From assembly GCA_905221615.1 (NCBI GenBank), contig CAJNDT010000593.1, forward strand, positions 1-64,000: 64,000 nt of DNA, in the 5' to 3' direction. The stretch's first letter is position 1, and the number at the start of each line of letters is the position of its first letter. Position numbers and translations under genes: made by a program. Under the pieces are notes generated by a model. It saw only the letters and a program-made list of their open reading frames with translations, was not told where the DNA came from and searched no databases. This document shows positions 1-9,570 of the stretch, one piece after another. This stretch comes from Symbiodinium sp. CCMP2592 (lineage: Eukaryota; Sar; Dinophyceae; Suessiales; Symbiodiniaceae).

Positions 1-259
1 GACGATTCTAGCGAAGAATCTTCGGGTGCAGAGTCCTATCATGAGGATGGGCTAGGGGACGCGGGCATAAGCCCCCCGGAATCTTGGGATCCAGTCTCCA
101 TCGGGAGCTGAAAAACATGGGGAAGGGAGTCCGTTGCCTCAGCCTCGTTCTGAGTTCACTGGACGGCTGCACCTCTGTGCGTTGCTTGAGCTCACACAAC
201 GTGGACTTGTGTTTAGTCTCAAGTGGGCCTCCCCGTGTAGGGCGCGCGGAACATAGGGC
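1..259. other. Upstream flank of retroelement 1, no gene seen
   Basis: No open frame here looks like a real protein. It is probably the 5' untranslated part of retroelement 1, whose left end may lie before the window. I found no copy of the 242-bp segment that sits between the two 3' repeats (20377-20618), which a split-repeat element should also carry at its left end. Confidence 0.4.
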
Positions 260-1525
260 ATGGCGGCGCCAGGCCCGGGGGCAGCGCCTCCAGCGGCGCC
301 AGCCGACACTCTGGCTCTGGGGTCATCGGACCTTCGGTTTCTGCTCTCGAGGCAAGGCATTGAAGAAGACCACCAACGAAGGCTTTTTGCCGCCGGGGTG
401 GATACACTTGACAAGTTCAGCGCCTTTGCTTCCAGTGAGACAGATCTGCTGACGGTCCTTAAGGACGAGTTTCGTCTGGATCCCGCGGCCAATCTGGCGA
501 CCCGTGGGCAGGTGGCATCTTTCATTGCATCCTGGAATGCTGCCAAGGTCCGTGTGCAACGACAGGCGGAGGCCGAAGCTGAGCAGGACACTCGCGAGTG
601 GATCAAACCGATCCCCACCTCTGAGTACTTGCTGCTCCGCCAGGCATATGTGAAGGCCTACGGGAACTTGGATGAACGTGTTCTTCCATCCAAGGAGTTT
701 CTGGAGAAGAAGCTGCTGGAGGTGGAGCATGGGGAATTCAAGTCAGAATCCCTGCAGGAGGTCACCGCTCGTGACGAGTTGGATCCTGACACCTTGATGC
801 CAGTTTGGGACTCAAAGGGGGTCATGACTGTGAAACGGGGATCCTCCCGGGTTCCATTGCCATCGAATCCGGAGGAGCTGCGCCGTCGCTTGAACATCAT
901 GCGGAATACATACTTGATGCTGCGGCTGAAGTTCCCGAATCGCAAAGATCTGCAGGACCTCTCGTTCGATCTTTTCGAGCGATATAAAGAATATTTGCTT
1001 GGTGATTATGTTCATAATCTACAGGCCAAGGACGCTGGTGATGCCGTTGTCCACACGCCTCCGTGGCAGCTTGTGCTCGCATATGAACAGGCCATCAGGA
1101 AGCAGGCATTCCACTACATGGTCACGGACAACATCGCGATTGCAGCTGCATGGGAGCGGGCCTGGAAGGACCCCGTGACGAAAGAGCGTCACTTTTCGAC
1201 CCCCTTAGCTCTCTACGCCAAGCGTCGTCCGGATGCTAACATGCCCTCTCGGGACACTTGGACCCCACGACCGCCTGGCAACACCAAGGGCAAGGGCGGC
1301 AAAAAGGGCAAGAAGGGCGACGGTCGTGGCAACGCCCGCTCTTTCAAGGGCCATGCAACCACACGCTCCGGCGAGCCCATCTGCTTCAGGTTCAACACTG
1401 AAGAGGGATGCTCCTTGGCGAATTGCAAGTTCAAGCATGTGTGCAGCCATTGTTTCGATCAGAATCACAACTTTGTGGGATGCACCAAGCGGAAGCCAGC
1501 TGGCGACACGGCCGGCAAGAGCTGA
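260..1525 (+). CDS. Gag-like nucleic-acid-binding protein with CCCH and CCHC zinc motifs
   Basis: A 421-residue protein, probably the structural/RNA-binding protein of retroelement 1. The N-terminus is rich in Ala and Pro and is followed by charged helical sequence. A basic Gly/Lys tract (about residues 335-365) precedes two zinc motifs near the C-terminus. The first fits C-x8-C-x4-C-x3-H (starts CFRFNTEEGC) and the second fits the retroviral knuckle C-x2-C-x4-H-x4-C (starts CSHCFDQNH). The ATG at 260 is the first in a long open frame; no upstream signal settles it. The frame stops at UGA 1523-1525 and the same frame continues open into Pol. The second retroelement has a similar Gag at 26282. 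Viral-like Gag function is inferred from zinc motifs and position. Confidence 0.8.
   Translation: MAAPGPGAAPPAAPADTLALGSSDLRFLLSRQGIEEDHQRRLFAAGVDTLDKFSAFASSETDLLTVLKDEFRLDPAANLATRGQVASFIASWNAAKVRVQRQAEAEAEQDTREWIKPIPTSEYLLLRQAYVKAYGNLDERVLPSKEFLEKKLLEVEHGEFKSESLQEVTARDELDPDTLMPVWDSKGVMTVKRGSSRVPLPSNPEELRRRLNIMRNTYLMLRLKFPNRKDLQDLSFDLFERYKEYLLGDYVHNLQAKDAGDAVVHTPPWQLVLAYEQAIRKQAFHYMVTDNIAIAAAWERAWKDPVTKERHFSTPLALYAKRRPDANMPSRDTWTPRPPGNTKGKGGKKGKKGDGRGNARSFKGHATTRSGEPICFRFNTEEGCSLANCKFKHVCSHCFDQNHNFVGCTKRKPAGDTAGKS
1523..1525 (+). promoter_or_regulatory. In-frame UGA between Gag and Pol, possible readthrough stop
   Basis: Gag and Pol share one reading frame, separated only by this UGA (context AGC-UGA-CUC). 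The 81 bases from here to 1607 have no other stop, and motif I of the methyltransferase-like domain lies in this stretch. Element 2 has the same layout with UGA at 27530-27532. Readthrough as in gammaretroviruses is possible; separate initiation of Pol is the alternative. Confidence 0.5.
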
Positions 1526-3670
1526 CTCGGCACAGATGGGGGAGCAGCGTTTCACGGCGAGCTGCGCATTCTTTACCTGTTCTCAGGGCGACCGCGAAAG
1601 GGGTCGTTGGAAGCTTGGCTTGAAAAATTGGCACCTAGTTATGGCGTTCCACTTAAGGTGGAGGCTGTGGATATTTTGCGTAAACCTTTTGTCGACTTGT
1701 CTCAAACCGAAACCCAACAGCATTATCTTCGGAAAGTTCGAGATGGCACTTACTTTGCCATCGTTTTGAGCCCACCGTGCTCGACATTCAGTCGGGCCCC
1801 CTGGCGCAACAAGAGGGGACCGCGTCCTCTGCGCTCCTATGCACATCCGGATGGGTTGCCTCACCTACGCTGGGCAGAGCGGCGGAAAGCGCGCCTGGGC
1901 AATAACCTTGCTGACTTCGCTATGCAGGTGGCAGGGGCGGGCTTGGACCTGCCTTCTTCCTTCGTGCTGCTGGAGCAACCAGAGGATCTTGGGGCTGTGG
2001 CACTGGGGCAGCGGCCGTCGTCCATGTGGCAACGTCCTTCCTTCCGCCGTCTCGCGGACCACAAAGCAGTGAGACACGTCGCCTTTCATCAAGCTGATTT
2101 CGGCACCACTTTCCCCAAGCCTACAAGGTTGCTACTGCGTTCCCGAGCTACGCTTCCGGCCTTCATGCAACAGGGGCAGCCAACCTTCGACGACCGCGGC
2201 TTCTACACTGGACCGCTGCAGCGACATCCTTGGGCAGTTGCCATGAAGGCCCGCTCCGGGATGCCTTTCGCCACCACGGGCACCGAGCGCTGGCCGGCGA
2301 ACATGTGCAAATGGACGGCCGAATCCATCTTGAACGACTACCTGGCCTCTGCCTCCATCGCCTCCGGAGGGGGTGTGTCAAACTTGGAGCCAGAGGCAGA
2401 CCTGGGGGAATTGGCGAGAGATGACGCGGGACAGATCATATTTCGCTTCGAGCCCTCGGCAGCAATGAACCCGGAAGCAAAGGGAACACTGGGAGAGGCC
2501 GAGCGTTTGGCTTTGGAGGCCCTTCGCAAAGGCTTTATCACTGAGGAGGGCCTGCTCCAGCTTTCGGCTAGCCTTCCGGATGAGTCCAGGATCCGCAAAT
2601 CTGAAGTCCACGTGGAGGGACAGAGATCATTTACGACGGGTGGCTATGTGCACGAGGGGAAGGCGGGTCTCCGCCGAAACCTGCAGGATTTCCGCTGGAG
2701 CAGTGAATTACTGGCGAGGGTGATGGCGGCAGCCTTTCCAGGACGGCCTTTCACTTCACTGGCGCTCTTCAGGGATCTCAAGCAGCCCTTGCACCGAGAC
2801 TCTTCGAATGGGCCCTGGGACAACCTACTGCCAGCTTGCTCTACCTTCGAGCGAGGCGGGCTCTGGGTGCAAGGCGAAGGTACCGATGTGAGGCAGGTGC
2901 AGGGCTGGAGTGTGGAAGGCACTGTCCGGGAGTGGAAGCAGGGAAGGATCACCTTCAATGCGCAGCAGTGGCACACGACGGAACCCTGGACTGGAACCAG
3001 GCTGGTGCTGGCCGGCTACACCATCGAGGACCCCGAGAAGCTCTTGCCGGCGGACAGGAAGATCTTGATGGAGCGAAGTTTCGTCTTGCCCTCGGGGCAG
3101 CCGTCTGGTGGGGCAGAGCCGGAAATAGATCCGACATGGCCACCCGTGCCAGGTGGCGACGGGCCCGCGCGGGTGTGCCACGAGCCCTGGGGGAGCCGGC
3201 CTTTCCACGATGGGGCGGGCCTTTGCTCGCCGGGGCGCTGGGATCCCGAGCGGCGTCGATACTGTACGGCCGAGGGCTGGGACATCTTGCGAAAGCAGCT
3301 CGAGGAGGCCCTGCTGGAGCACGCGGGGGATGAGCGGAAACTGGATCGTGCGACCTTCGAGATGGCGACCCGCGGGGAGGCCGGGTGCAAGCTGATCTCC
3401 GACCCAACGCTGCATGAGAAGCTCGTGGCGATCATGGTGGCCCACCTCGGGGCAAAGGGCTTCGATGTCAAGGACTTGGGGACCATCGACCCGGGACAAC
3501 CATTCCGGTTGAGGTTGCTGGCGGGCCTTCTTCGGGATGCCTCAGACCCGGACTGGAAGGTCTTCTTGGAGGCGATTGATGGCTTCACAGTGGGGATCAA
3601 GCGCCCCCTGCCGCGCACGCCGGAGGTCTTCGAGCCGCAGACTAAATGGAAGCTGGAGGTGGGCCCCTTA
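1526..3670 (+). CDS. Pol, 5' part: C5-methyltransferase-like and Fe/2OG-dioxygenase-like domains (split by insertion)
   Basis: The first 715 codons of Pol. Numbering from codon 1607, the methyltransferase-like part has motif I YLFSG at 1574-1588, catalytic-type SPPCSTFS (Cys58), LEQP (123-125, in place of the ENV/ENP motif), a KPT motif (171-173) and RWP (228-230). The second domain has HRD (His396, Asp398), GGLW (417-420), a distal His456 and Arg465, which is the HxD...H...R pattern of Fe(II)/2-oxoglutarate dioxygenases. The rest is a linker before reverse transcriptase. A cytosine methylating plus base-oxidising role is inference; neither substrate can be read from sequence. The frame has no ATG near its start, consistent with Gag readthrough. 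It is interrupted after 3670 by the DNA transposon and continues at 18363. Confidence 0.75.
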
Positions 3671-3698
3671 CCCTGACCCTGCTGTTTACCTAATTTTA
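3671..3698 (+). repeat. Left terminal inverted repeat of the DNA transposon
   Basis: Twenty-eight bases that match the reverse complement of 18333-18360 without mismatch. The flanking TA at 3669-3670 is the target duplication. Confidence 0.93.
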
Positions 3699-4128
3699 CA
3701 CTTTGGCTTGATTTACTGTAAACGAAGGATTTAGTGTAAAATGACCAAATTTACGTAAATTTTCTGGTGAGCTAAAAACATGACAAAACACATAAAAACA
3801 TTATGCAAACACAAACATGGAACTCATATTTGCGGCTGCAAACTTAGACACCACATGTAAAGTATTTAAAAAAATCACCGGCATGAGTTTGTTTTGCTCT
3901 GCAATCGCAGACACCACATGTAAAGGATCCACAGCAGAAGTAAGGACTTTTCCGAAAATTCGCAGGCCCAAAGCCATAAACTAACCAAAGAGAATCCATG
4001 AAGATTGCTTATAAGATCCACACCAGTATATACGACAACTGTGATTCAAAAGCCCAAACAAAAGACCAGGAGCACCACATATAGCAGAGAGACACTCTTT
4101 TTTTTCGCGACAGAAAAGAAAGAAGCTC
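3699..4128. other. Subterminal AT-rich region of the transposon, no gene
   Basis: AT-rich with short repeats: TTTACGTAAATTT near 3751, GTGTAAAA near 3735, and two copies of a GACACCACATGTAAAG motif (about 3848 and 3909). These resemble subterminal transposase-binding repeats, but that role is inferred. Confidence 0.5.
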
Positions 4129-5181
4129 TCACGATCGCCAAACTTTGCCCCGCAGAAACAAAAGGTGCCTCTCTTTGAGGGCAGCCTTTTTGGAAGCATG
4201 CCAGTGCTTCACCCCTGCCAAACAACTCTTCCATAGAATCTGCAGGCGATGCATCGTCGTCTCTCCCTTGTAGCACCAGACCATCGACGGATGAATAAAA
4301 CTGCTGAGTAGGAGACTATGCAAAACGAAGTGGGTCTTACTTGTGAGATTGAAGAGCTTCTCCCCCGTCCCTTTGTAGTGGGCTTGCAGGCGGCTGTGGA
4401 GCTGTGCCATTTGGCAACCGAGCTTGAAAGCCAGGTTTGCTTGCTCCTCAGGTAAAGCCAAGAAGCCGTACCGTGGCCCATAAGCTTCCAATATTTCAGC
4501 CAGCTGCAGGTTCAACCGCAAAAAGAGCCGGATTTGCTTGTGTTGATAGATACCCTCGTCCATTTGCTCTTCGAATAGAGCAAGAATTGCACTGTCCAAA
4601 GATTGAATATCGGAAGCTCTTCCTCTCATCTTGGGGAATCCTTTTTTTTGTTGTTTCATTGTAAGTTTCAGAAGTCGCTGGCGGAATGTGTATCTGGTTT
4701 CGTTGTCTCGCTGGTACTTCTTGATGAAGGAGTCGCAGTATTTCAAATTCGCCAAGATACTCCCACCCAAACAATCGTGGACCACGATGCTGAGCACGGA
4801 GCCATAAAAAAACTGTATCCACCCCAAAAACATACAATGCATATAGTCCATCGTGATACAAAGTCCCGAAAAGCCAGGTAAAGAATACAGCTGGCATGAT
4901 GGATTCCAGTGGGATCTCCAGTTGGTGGTGGTGAGGCACGAGGCTTGCCCCACGGCGAATTTGCACGATTGTCCATCCATGTTAGTGGTCCTTTGAAGGC
5001 GGCCCGACAAAGAGCACAAGGTTTGCTGTGATTGCTCCATCGTGGAACATCCAGCCATTTCGCATAATAATCCAAGTCGCCAGCCATTTGAACCAGGACA
5101 CCATAATATCCTCCGCATAGGTCGGTTCCCGCTCGTTCGCCCTCCTTTGTACTGGCCCCCTACCTCTGTGCCGTGTAACAA
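4129..5181 (-). pseudogene. Transposase-like protein, C-terminal exon(s), frameshifted
   Basis: The conserved-looking protein is spread over at least two minus-strand frames, so this copy is broken. One frame (4743-5087) begins MAGDLDYYAKWLDVPRWSNH and has a CxxC (PCALC). Near 4940 the sense passes to the frame containing TMDYMHCMFLGWIQFFYGSV and a C-terminal part with KTHFVLH and MVWCYKGE. The DYMHxxFLG motif resembles the second catalytic Asp region of RNase-H-fold (DDE) transposases. I recall similar repeated proteins from dinoflagellate genomes but cannot place it in a named superfamily. It lies near the left end of the TIR element, on the strand opposite to the host retroelement, and is probably the last coding part of the transposon gene. 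Confidence 0.55.
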
Positions 5182-5540
5182 ACATTTTCTTACTTGTGAG
5201 ACAGGTTCATATATATCTACATATATATATCTACATGTGGTGAGAGGGTTTTTTACGTATACTGTGTGGTGATTTTTCTCACATCCGGTTCGTGCTGCTT
5301 TGGGATTCCACGGGTCCGTGGTTTTGTGGCTTATATATGTTTATACGATATTATATACTGTGTATATATATATATATATCATCACCATCAAGGAAGCTGT
5401 TGGGTTAGGGTTGGATTTGAGAACAGGGCTCTCATACATAGGGTGTGTATGTATATAGTCACATATCTAAAACAGGACCCACATCATAAAAAATCAAGAA
5501 AGACAAAAAGGCTTACAGCTTATAGGGTTCCCACAGGGTC

Positions 5541-6464
5541 CTAAAATGTAAGGGTTTCCAGATTTCTGGCACATGTGTACATATACAACAACACACCAGG
5601 CTGCTTCTTGCCTTGCCAATCCCGAGCAGGCCATTTACCGGTGTAAAGAATGTTGAAAGACCAATACATCACTTGCCAAAAAGTTTCCATTGTCCCAGCC
5701 CCCTCGCCGCCAGCCGGAATAATGAACTTCTCAAAAACGCCCCAAATGTAGAGGTTGCAATCGGCAGCAGATCGGCCGGCCGCTGTGGCCATCAGCGATA
5801 CCCATGAAAAAGCCAAAACACTGCGAGCCCATATCTTGCCCACTCCAAAAACAGGAACTTCGTCGCCGTGTATGCAAAGGGGAATAGCCCTTTGCATCCA
5901 ATTAGCTCGCGATTTTACCGCATGATTTGACATGCAAGGGTGTCCATTGAACGATCTCCAAAACCGAGGCAAAGCCTCCGCATCAGGCAACACAGAAGTA
6001 ATCCATCCAGTCGTCGTCTTCCAAAGGTGGTGCATAATCTCGTGCGGAAGCAATATCATGGAAGTCGCCGTGCCTTCGACTTGTCCTGCTAAGGGGATAT
6101 TAAATTCTGTCGGCATCGGAAGATTGGACTGCTGGGCCAAGTGGTTGTCAATAGAAGATTGCAAATTTTTTCCATGCTTCACCTTGCTGAGCCTGTCCAA
6201 ATCAGGAAGAATTTTCCCGTCCCTTGCATTTCTAATATCGGCAGCCGCTGCAACTGCAATTGCATGAATCATAGAGGCCGACAGGAGGCCTTGTGCCAAA
6301 TACGTCATCAGCAAATCGTGCAAAGAACTTGAGGTGGACTTCTCACTCACCGCCTGGCCCAATCTCTGTTGGACCCCACCCTTTCGTCGCTTTCGCTCGG
6401 GCCCTGCATCCTCCATGGTACCTTCTCTCCATATATAAATAAACAGAACAGCACCTTTATGCAA
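5541..6464 (-). CDS. Transposase-like protein, middle exon
   Basis: A long minus-strand open segment. The likely genuine part starts around residue 16 (MEDAGPERKRRKGG, basic, possibly a nuclear signal) and contains PLCIHGDEVPVFGVGKIWAR followed by a Trp-rich stretch (LAFSWVSLM, IWGVFEKF, FWQVMYWSF). The HGDxVPV motif could supply the first catalytic Asp of a DDE-type transposase, with DYMH in the next segment (4129-5181) as the second; this pairing is inference. The last residues toward 5541 are AT-rich and probably intron. Exact splice sites were not resolved, because dinoflagellate introns often lack GT-AG ends. Confidence 0.55.
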   Translation of the reverse strand: MHKGAVLFIYIWREGTMEDAGPERKRRKGGVQQRLGQAVSEKSTSSSLHDLLMTYLAQGLLSASMIHAIAVAAAADIRNARDGKILPDLDRLSKVKHGKNLQSSIDNHLAQQSNLPMPTEFNIPLAGQVEGTATSMILLPHEIMHHLWKTTTGWITSVLPDAEALPRFWRSFNGHPCMSNHAVKSRANWMQRAIPLCIHGDEVPVFGVGKIWARSVLAFSWVSLMATAAGRSAADCNLYIWGVFEKFIIPAGGEGAGTMETFWQVMYWSFNILYTGKWPARDWQGKKQPGVLLYMYTCARNLETLTF

Positions 6465-7616
6465 AGTTGGTGTTTGTTGCCAGCTGAACTTTTGTGCCTT
6501 ATTTCATACAGTGGTTTGTTCGCTATAGCCATAAAACATTTTATAAGGACGGGACACACATGGTCAGACACACCGAGCATTGAGGCTGAGGCTTGTGAGC
6601 AAGTTATACATATATGTGTGGGCACCAAATATACTATACAAACAACAACAGAAAGCTTTTGCCCCAACCCCGCAAAACCCAAACCCCCTAAACCACACGG
6701 TCCACTGCCCCTCAATCTGGACGAAACAAATCTTGTGAGGGTTTATATATAAGGTTCAGGATTTAAGGGTTTATAGAGGGTTCAGGGTTTGGGGTTACGA
6801 AGGTTGTGTTGTGAGCTTCACAGGGTTTTGGAGGTATGGACTTTCATGGTTGATTCAATGCTTGAGGTTCGGAGGTATAGCTTTACACATGTGTGCACTC
6901 ACACATGCAAAGCAGGCTACAACAACACCATCGGTGTTATATATACTCTAAAATTGAAGCTGAAAGTCACGAAGACCAACACCCCAACATGATTCAAAAG
7001 GTTATAGTTATACACGTCGTTGCTCACATGTAAAAATCACCAGAAAAGCGCCAAATCTCAAGCTCTCATCATCGCCGTTGCTTTTTTCTCTCATCGCCAA
7101 AACTCAGAATCGCCGTTTGCACCACATAGAGGCGACAGCTCCGGAACTGCACACATTCAAAATCTGTCTAGCATCCTTTTTTGGCTCGGACAGTCAACTT
7201 GGCTTTCACGGCTGCCATTTGTTCTTCGAGATGAGTTGCTACTCGCCCGGACTCTCTCATGGTCTTGGAATATGATGAGACCGTGATCGGCCCGTCCTCA
7301 TTCTCATCCTCGTACTCGTGCCACGAGAGAAGGTGCTCAAGTCCCTGCTTCGATTTTGTTGCTTGTTGGACGATGCTCTTCCTTACAGCTGTGGGGTCTC
7401 ACACAGGTTTCGGTGTTCGGGCACTGGGTTTACTTGCGAGAGAAAGCACAACACTTTGGTTACATGCGACTGTTGTTGAAGAGACTACTTTTACGAGTTA
7501 AAGTTTGTGCTTTACTTGCGAAGACAAAGGTTGAAGCCTCCATGTATTTACTTACGAGTTAAATTGGTGACTTTACTTGCGAGGATAAAAAAGTTGAAGC
7601 TTTTGGCAAGGTTGTT
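6465..7616. other. Intron-like, no gene seen
   Basis: Contains telomere-like CCCTAAACC/GGGTTTA stretches near 6660-6800 and TTTACTTGCGAG-type motifs near 7430, 7513 and 7571. No coding pattern is convincing. Confidence 0.45.
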
Positions 7617-8117
7617 TCAGGAATACAAAACCAGTCCAAGTCGCACACTCTGGTACATGTCCTTGTCCTGCTTCTCATCCACGGAAGCAACCAACTTTCT
7701 GCCCTCGACAAGGATCTTATTGTAGGCCGCGATCGCCTTTGTAAGCTGCCCATCTGCTGCCTTCCACAGCTTCTCCGTCATGTTCCTGCTGGCGGCCACG
7801 GTACCATCGCAGATTGCGAGCTGCTCTGAGTCATTTGTCAGAGCTCTCTGGGGCTTTGCTTTGCCCTCGCTCTTCTCCTCAAACAAACCAATCCTCCAAT
7901 CCTTGGACTGCTTCTCGAAGAACTTGGCCTCGCCATCCTTCGCTTTGGCATCGGAGCCCATGGAAAACTTCTTCTCCTTCCCTGAAGTGGAGTTGTGCAC
8001 ATCCTCGGACCACATGTAACGATCGGGTCCGTTCTTGGAACGGACAGCGATGATCTCGCCACTCTCGAGTGCGGCTTCGAACTGCTCATTGCTAAGATTG
8101 AATTTCCCCTGAAGCAA
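7617..8117 (-). CDS. Transposon gene, exon with charged helical protein
   Basis: An open minus-strand segment starting FNLSNEQFEAALESGEI, followed by KNGPDRYMWSEDV and a charged helical region ending KLVASVDEKQDKDMYQS. The segment reads like natural protein and is in the same orientation as its neighbours. It has no catalytic motif that I recognise. It probably lies between the Lys-rich exon (8731-9570) and the HGD exon (5541-6464) of one gene. Borders are approximate. Confidence 0.5.
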   Translation of the reverse strand: MLQGKFNLSNEQFEAALESGEIIAVRSKNGPDRYMWSEDVHNSTSGKEKKFSMGSDAKAKDGEAKFFEKQSKDWRIGLFEEKSEGKAKPQRALTNDSEQLAICDGTVAASRNMTEKLWKAADGQLTKAIAAYNKILVEGRKLVASVDEKQDKDMYQSVRLGLVLYS

Positions 8118-8194
8118 GATTTTGCCCAGGGTTTTCTTCTTGTTGGTCGCCTCGGACTTCGTGTAGTTCTCCTCGCTCCACCCACAGAAGAAAA

Positions 8195-8290
8195 GACAAG
8201 CCGAAGGGGTTTAGGGTTCAAGCTTAAGGGTTTGAGGCTTGAAGGTTTTAGGGTTCAGGGCTTCGTCGTTTGAGGCTTTGGGGTTTGGGG

Positions 8291-8333
<43 letters not shown>
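8195..8333. repeat. Telomere-like TTTAGGG stretch ending in (TA)n
   Basis: Degenerate GGGTTTAGGG/GGTTTTAGGG units followed by about 40 bases of pure TA at 8291-8333. It lies in an intron-like gap of the transposon. Confidence 0.8.
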
Positions 8334-8335
<2 letters not shown>

Positions 8336-8730
8336 TGCACAGGTTCAGGGTTTAAGGTTTGGGGTGCACGAAGGGTTGTGGTCATCATTATTATACGTAT
8401 AGTATAGCAATTATATATAATATATATTGTATGGGAATGCATTTATAGAGTGTTTTTAGATATGCATATATGGTATAATAAAAATAAATGTAGTAGAGCC
8501 CTCTATAAACAGTTAGAACTACAAAACAAAAGCCGGTGGGGTCCAGAGTTCAAGGTGTATGGGGTTGAAGGTTTTAAATTTTCTAAAGGTGTAAGGCTTA
8601 TGCAGGCTTTAGGGTTCATGGCTTCGTAGTTTACATATAAGGTTTAAGGGTTGTGGTGTATTAGGGTTTCAAGGTTTTGCTCATTGTAAAACTATAGCTA
8701 TAAGCTGGACCTATATATACTATAGATACT
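8334..8730. other. Intron-like AT-rich gap, no gene
   Basis: AT-rich with more degenerate GGTTTAGGG motifs (about 8350 and 8570-8670). No coding signal. Confidence 0.5.
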
Positions 8731-9570
8731 TTATACACTCCCCGACTTCGCCTTCGGCTTCGAAGTGCCTCTCCACTTAAGGAAGCGAGCACACCTTGAA
8801 ATCACCCCCGATACCCATCTTTTCGTCGTCACCTGCATGGAGTGGAACATTGGTTTGGCAAAGTTGAGAACCAGGCTGGTGTCAACACCGGATCGTCGGT
8901 CGATAGCATTGTTGATAAGCTCCCGCTGTCTCTGCCGCTTGCCCGTTTTCATCTTCTGGGACTTCTCCCATGCATCTTCGAGCCATTCTGGCAATGACCC
9001 GTCCTTTAGCAGGCTCATGAACTTGTGCTGCTTGCTGCGGTCCATCTTCCCCGAGTCCTTCGCCGGGTCTTCCATGGCCAGCACCTCGTCGTCTGTGGGT
9101 GTCTCCTCCTCTGGCTGCTCTTCGGCGGCATCCTCCACCTCCTCGAATCCATCAGCCCAGTTGTCCTCCAGCTTCCGCTTCTTGTTGTTGTCATTCTGCT
9201 TGGGAGTGTTTTTGCTGCTGCTGCTGCTACTGGGCTTGCTTCCTTTCTCTTGCTCCTTGCCCTTGTTCTCCTTCTTGTTCTCGTTCTTGTTCTTCTTCTC
9301 CTTGGCTGGGGCCTTTGCTTCGGCCTTTGCTTTGCCCTTTGCTTTGGCCTTTGGGGTGCTCTTTGGGTTGGCCTTCGGAGTGGGCTTTTGATTGGGCTTG
9401 CTCTTTGCTGCTGTTGCTTTCGTTGTTCCTTCTGCTGCAGGCTTTTTCAAAATCCCGGTCCCGGGCTCTTTCTTTATCGTGATCTTCGCCGCCGGCTTCT
9501 TCATGGGCACCTCCTGCTCTTCTTCTTCTGCCTGCTCGTCCTGGGGCTCTTCCTCGGCCTTCGTATACAT
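8731..9570 (-). CDS. Transposon gene, Lys/Ala/Pro-rich exon
   Basis: An open minus-strand segment. It begins with an acidic Glu/Gln region (about 1-25), then KKPAA repeats and a long Lys/Ala/Pro/Ser low-complexity tract to about residue 140, reminiscent of histone-like or chromatin-binding tails. An acidic stretch (EEVEDAAEEQPEEE) follows, then a folded-looking part with GSLPEWLEDAWEKSQK and RQRQRELINNAIDRRSGVD. The tail could bind DNA or RNA non-specifically. The low-complexity part alone would be weak evidence; the C-terminal part is what supports a real exon. The ends near 8731 and 9560 run into AT-rich DNA and are probably intron. Confidence 0.55.
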   Translation of the reverse strand: MYTKAEEEPQDEQAEEEEQEVPMKKPAAKITIKKEPGTGILKKPAAEGTTKATAAKSKPNQKPTPKANPKSTPKAKAKGKAKAEAKAPAKEKKNKNENKKENKGKEQEKGSKPSSSSSSKNTPKQNDNNKKRKLEDNWADGFEEVEDAAEEQPEEETPTDDEVLAMEDPAKDSGKMDRSKQHKFMSLLKDGSLPEWLEDAWEKSQKMKTGKRQRQRELINNAIDRRSGVDTSLVLNFAKPMFHSMQVTTKRWVSGVISRCARFLKWRGTSKPKAKSGSV

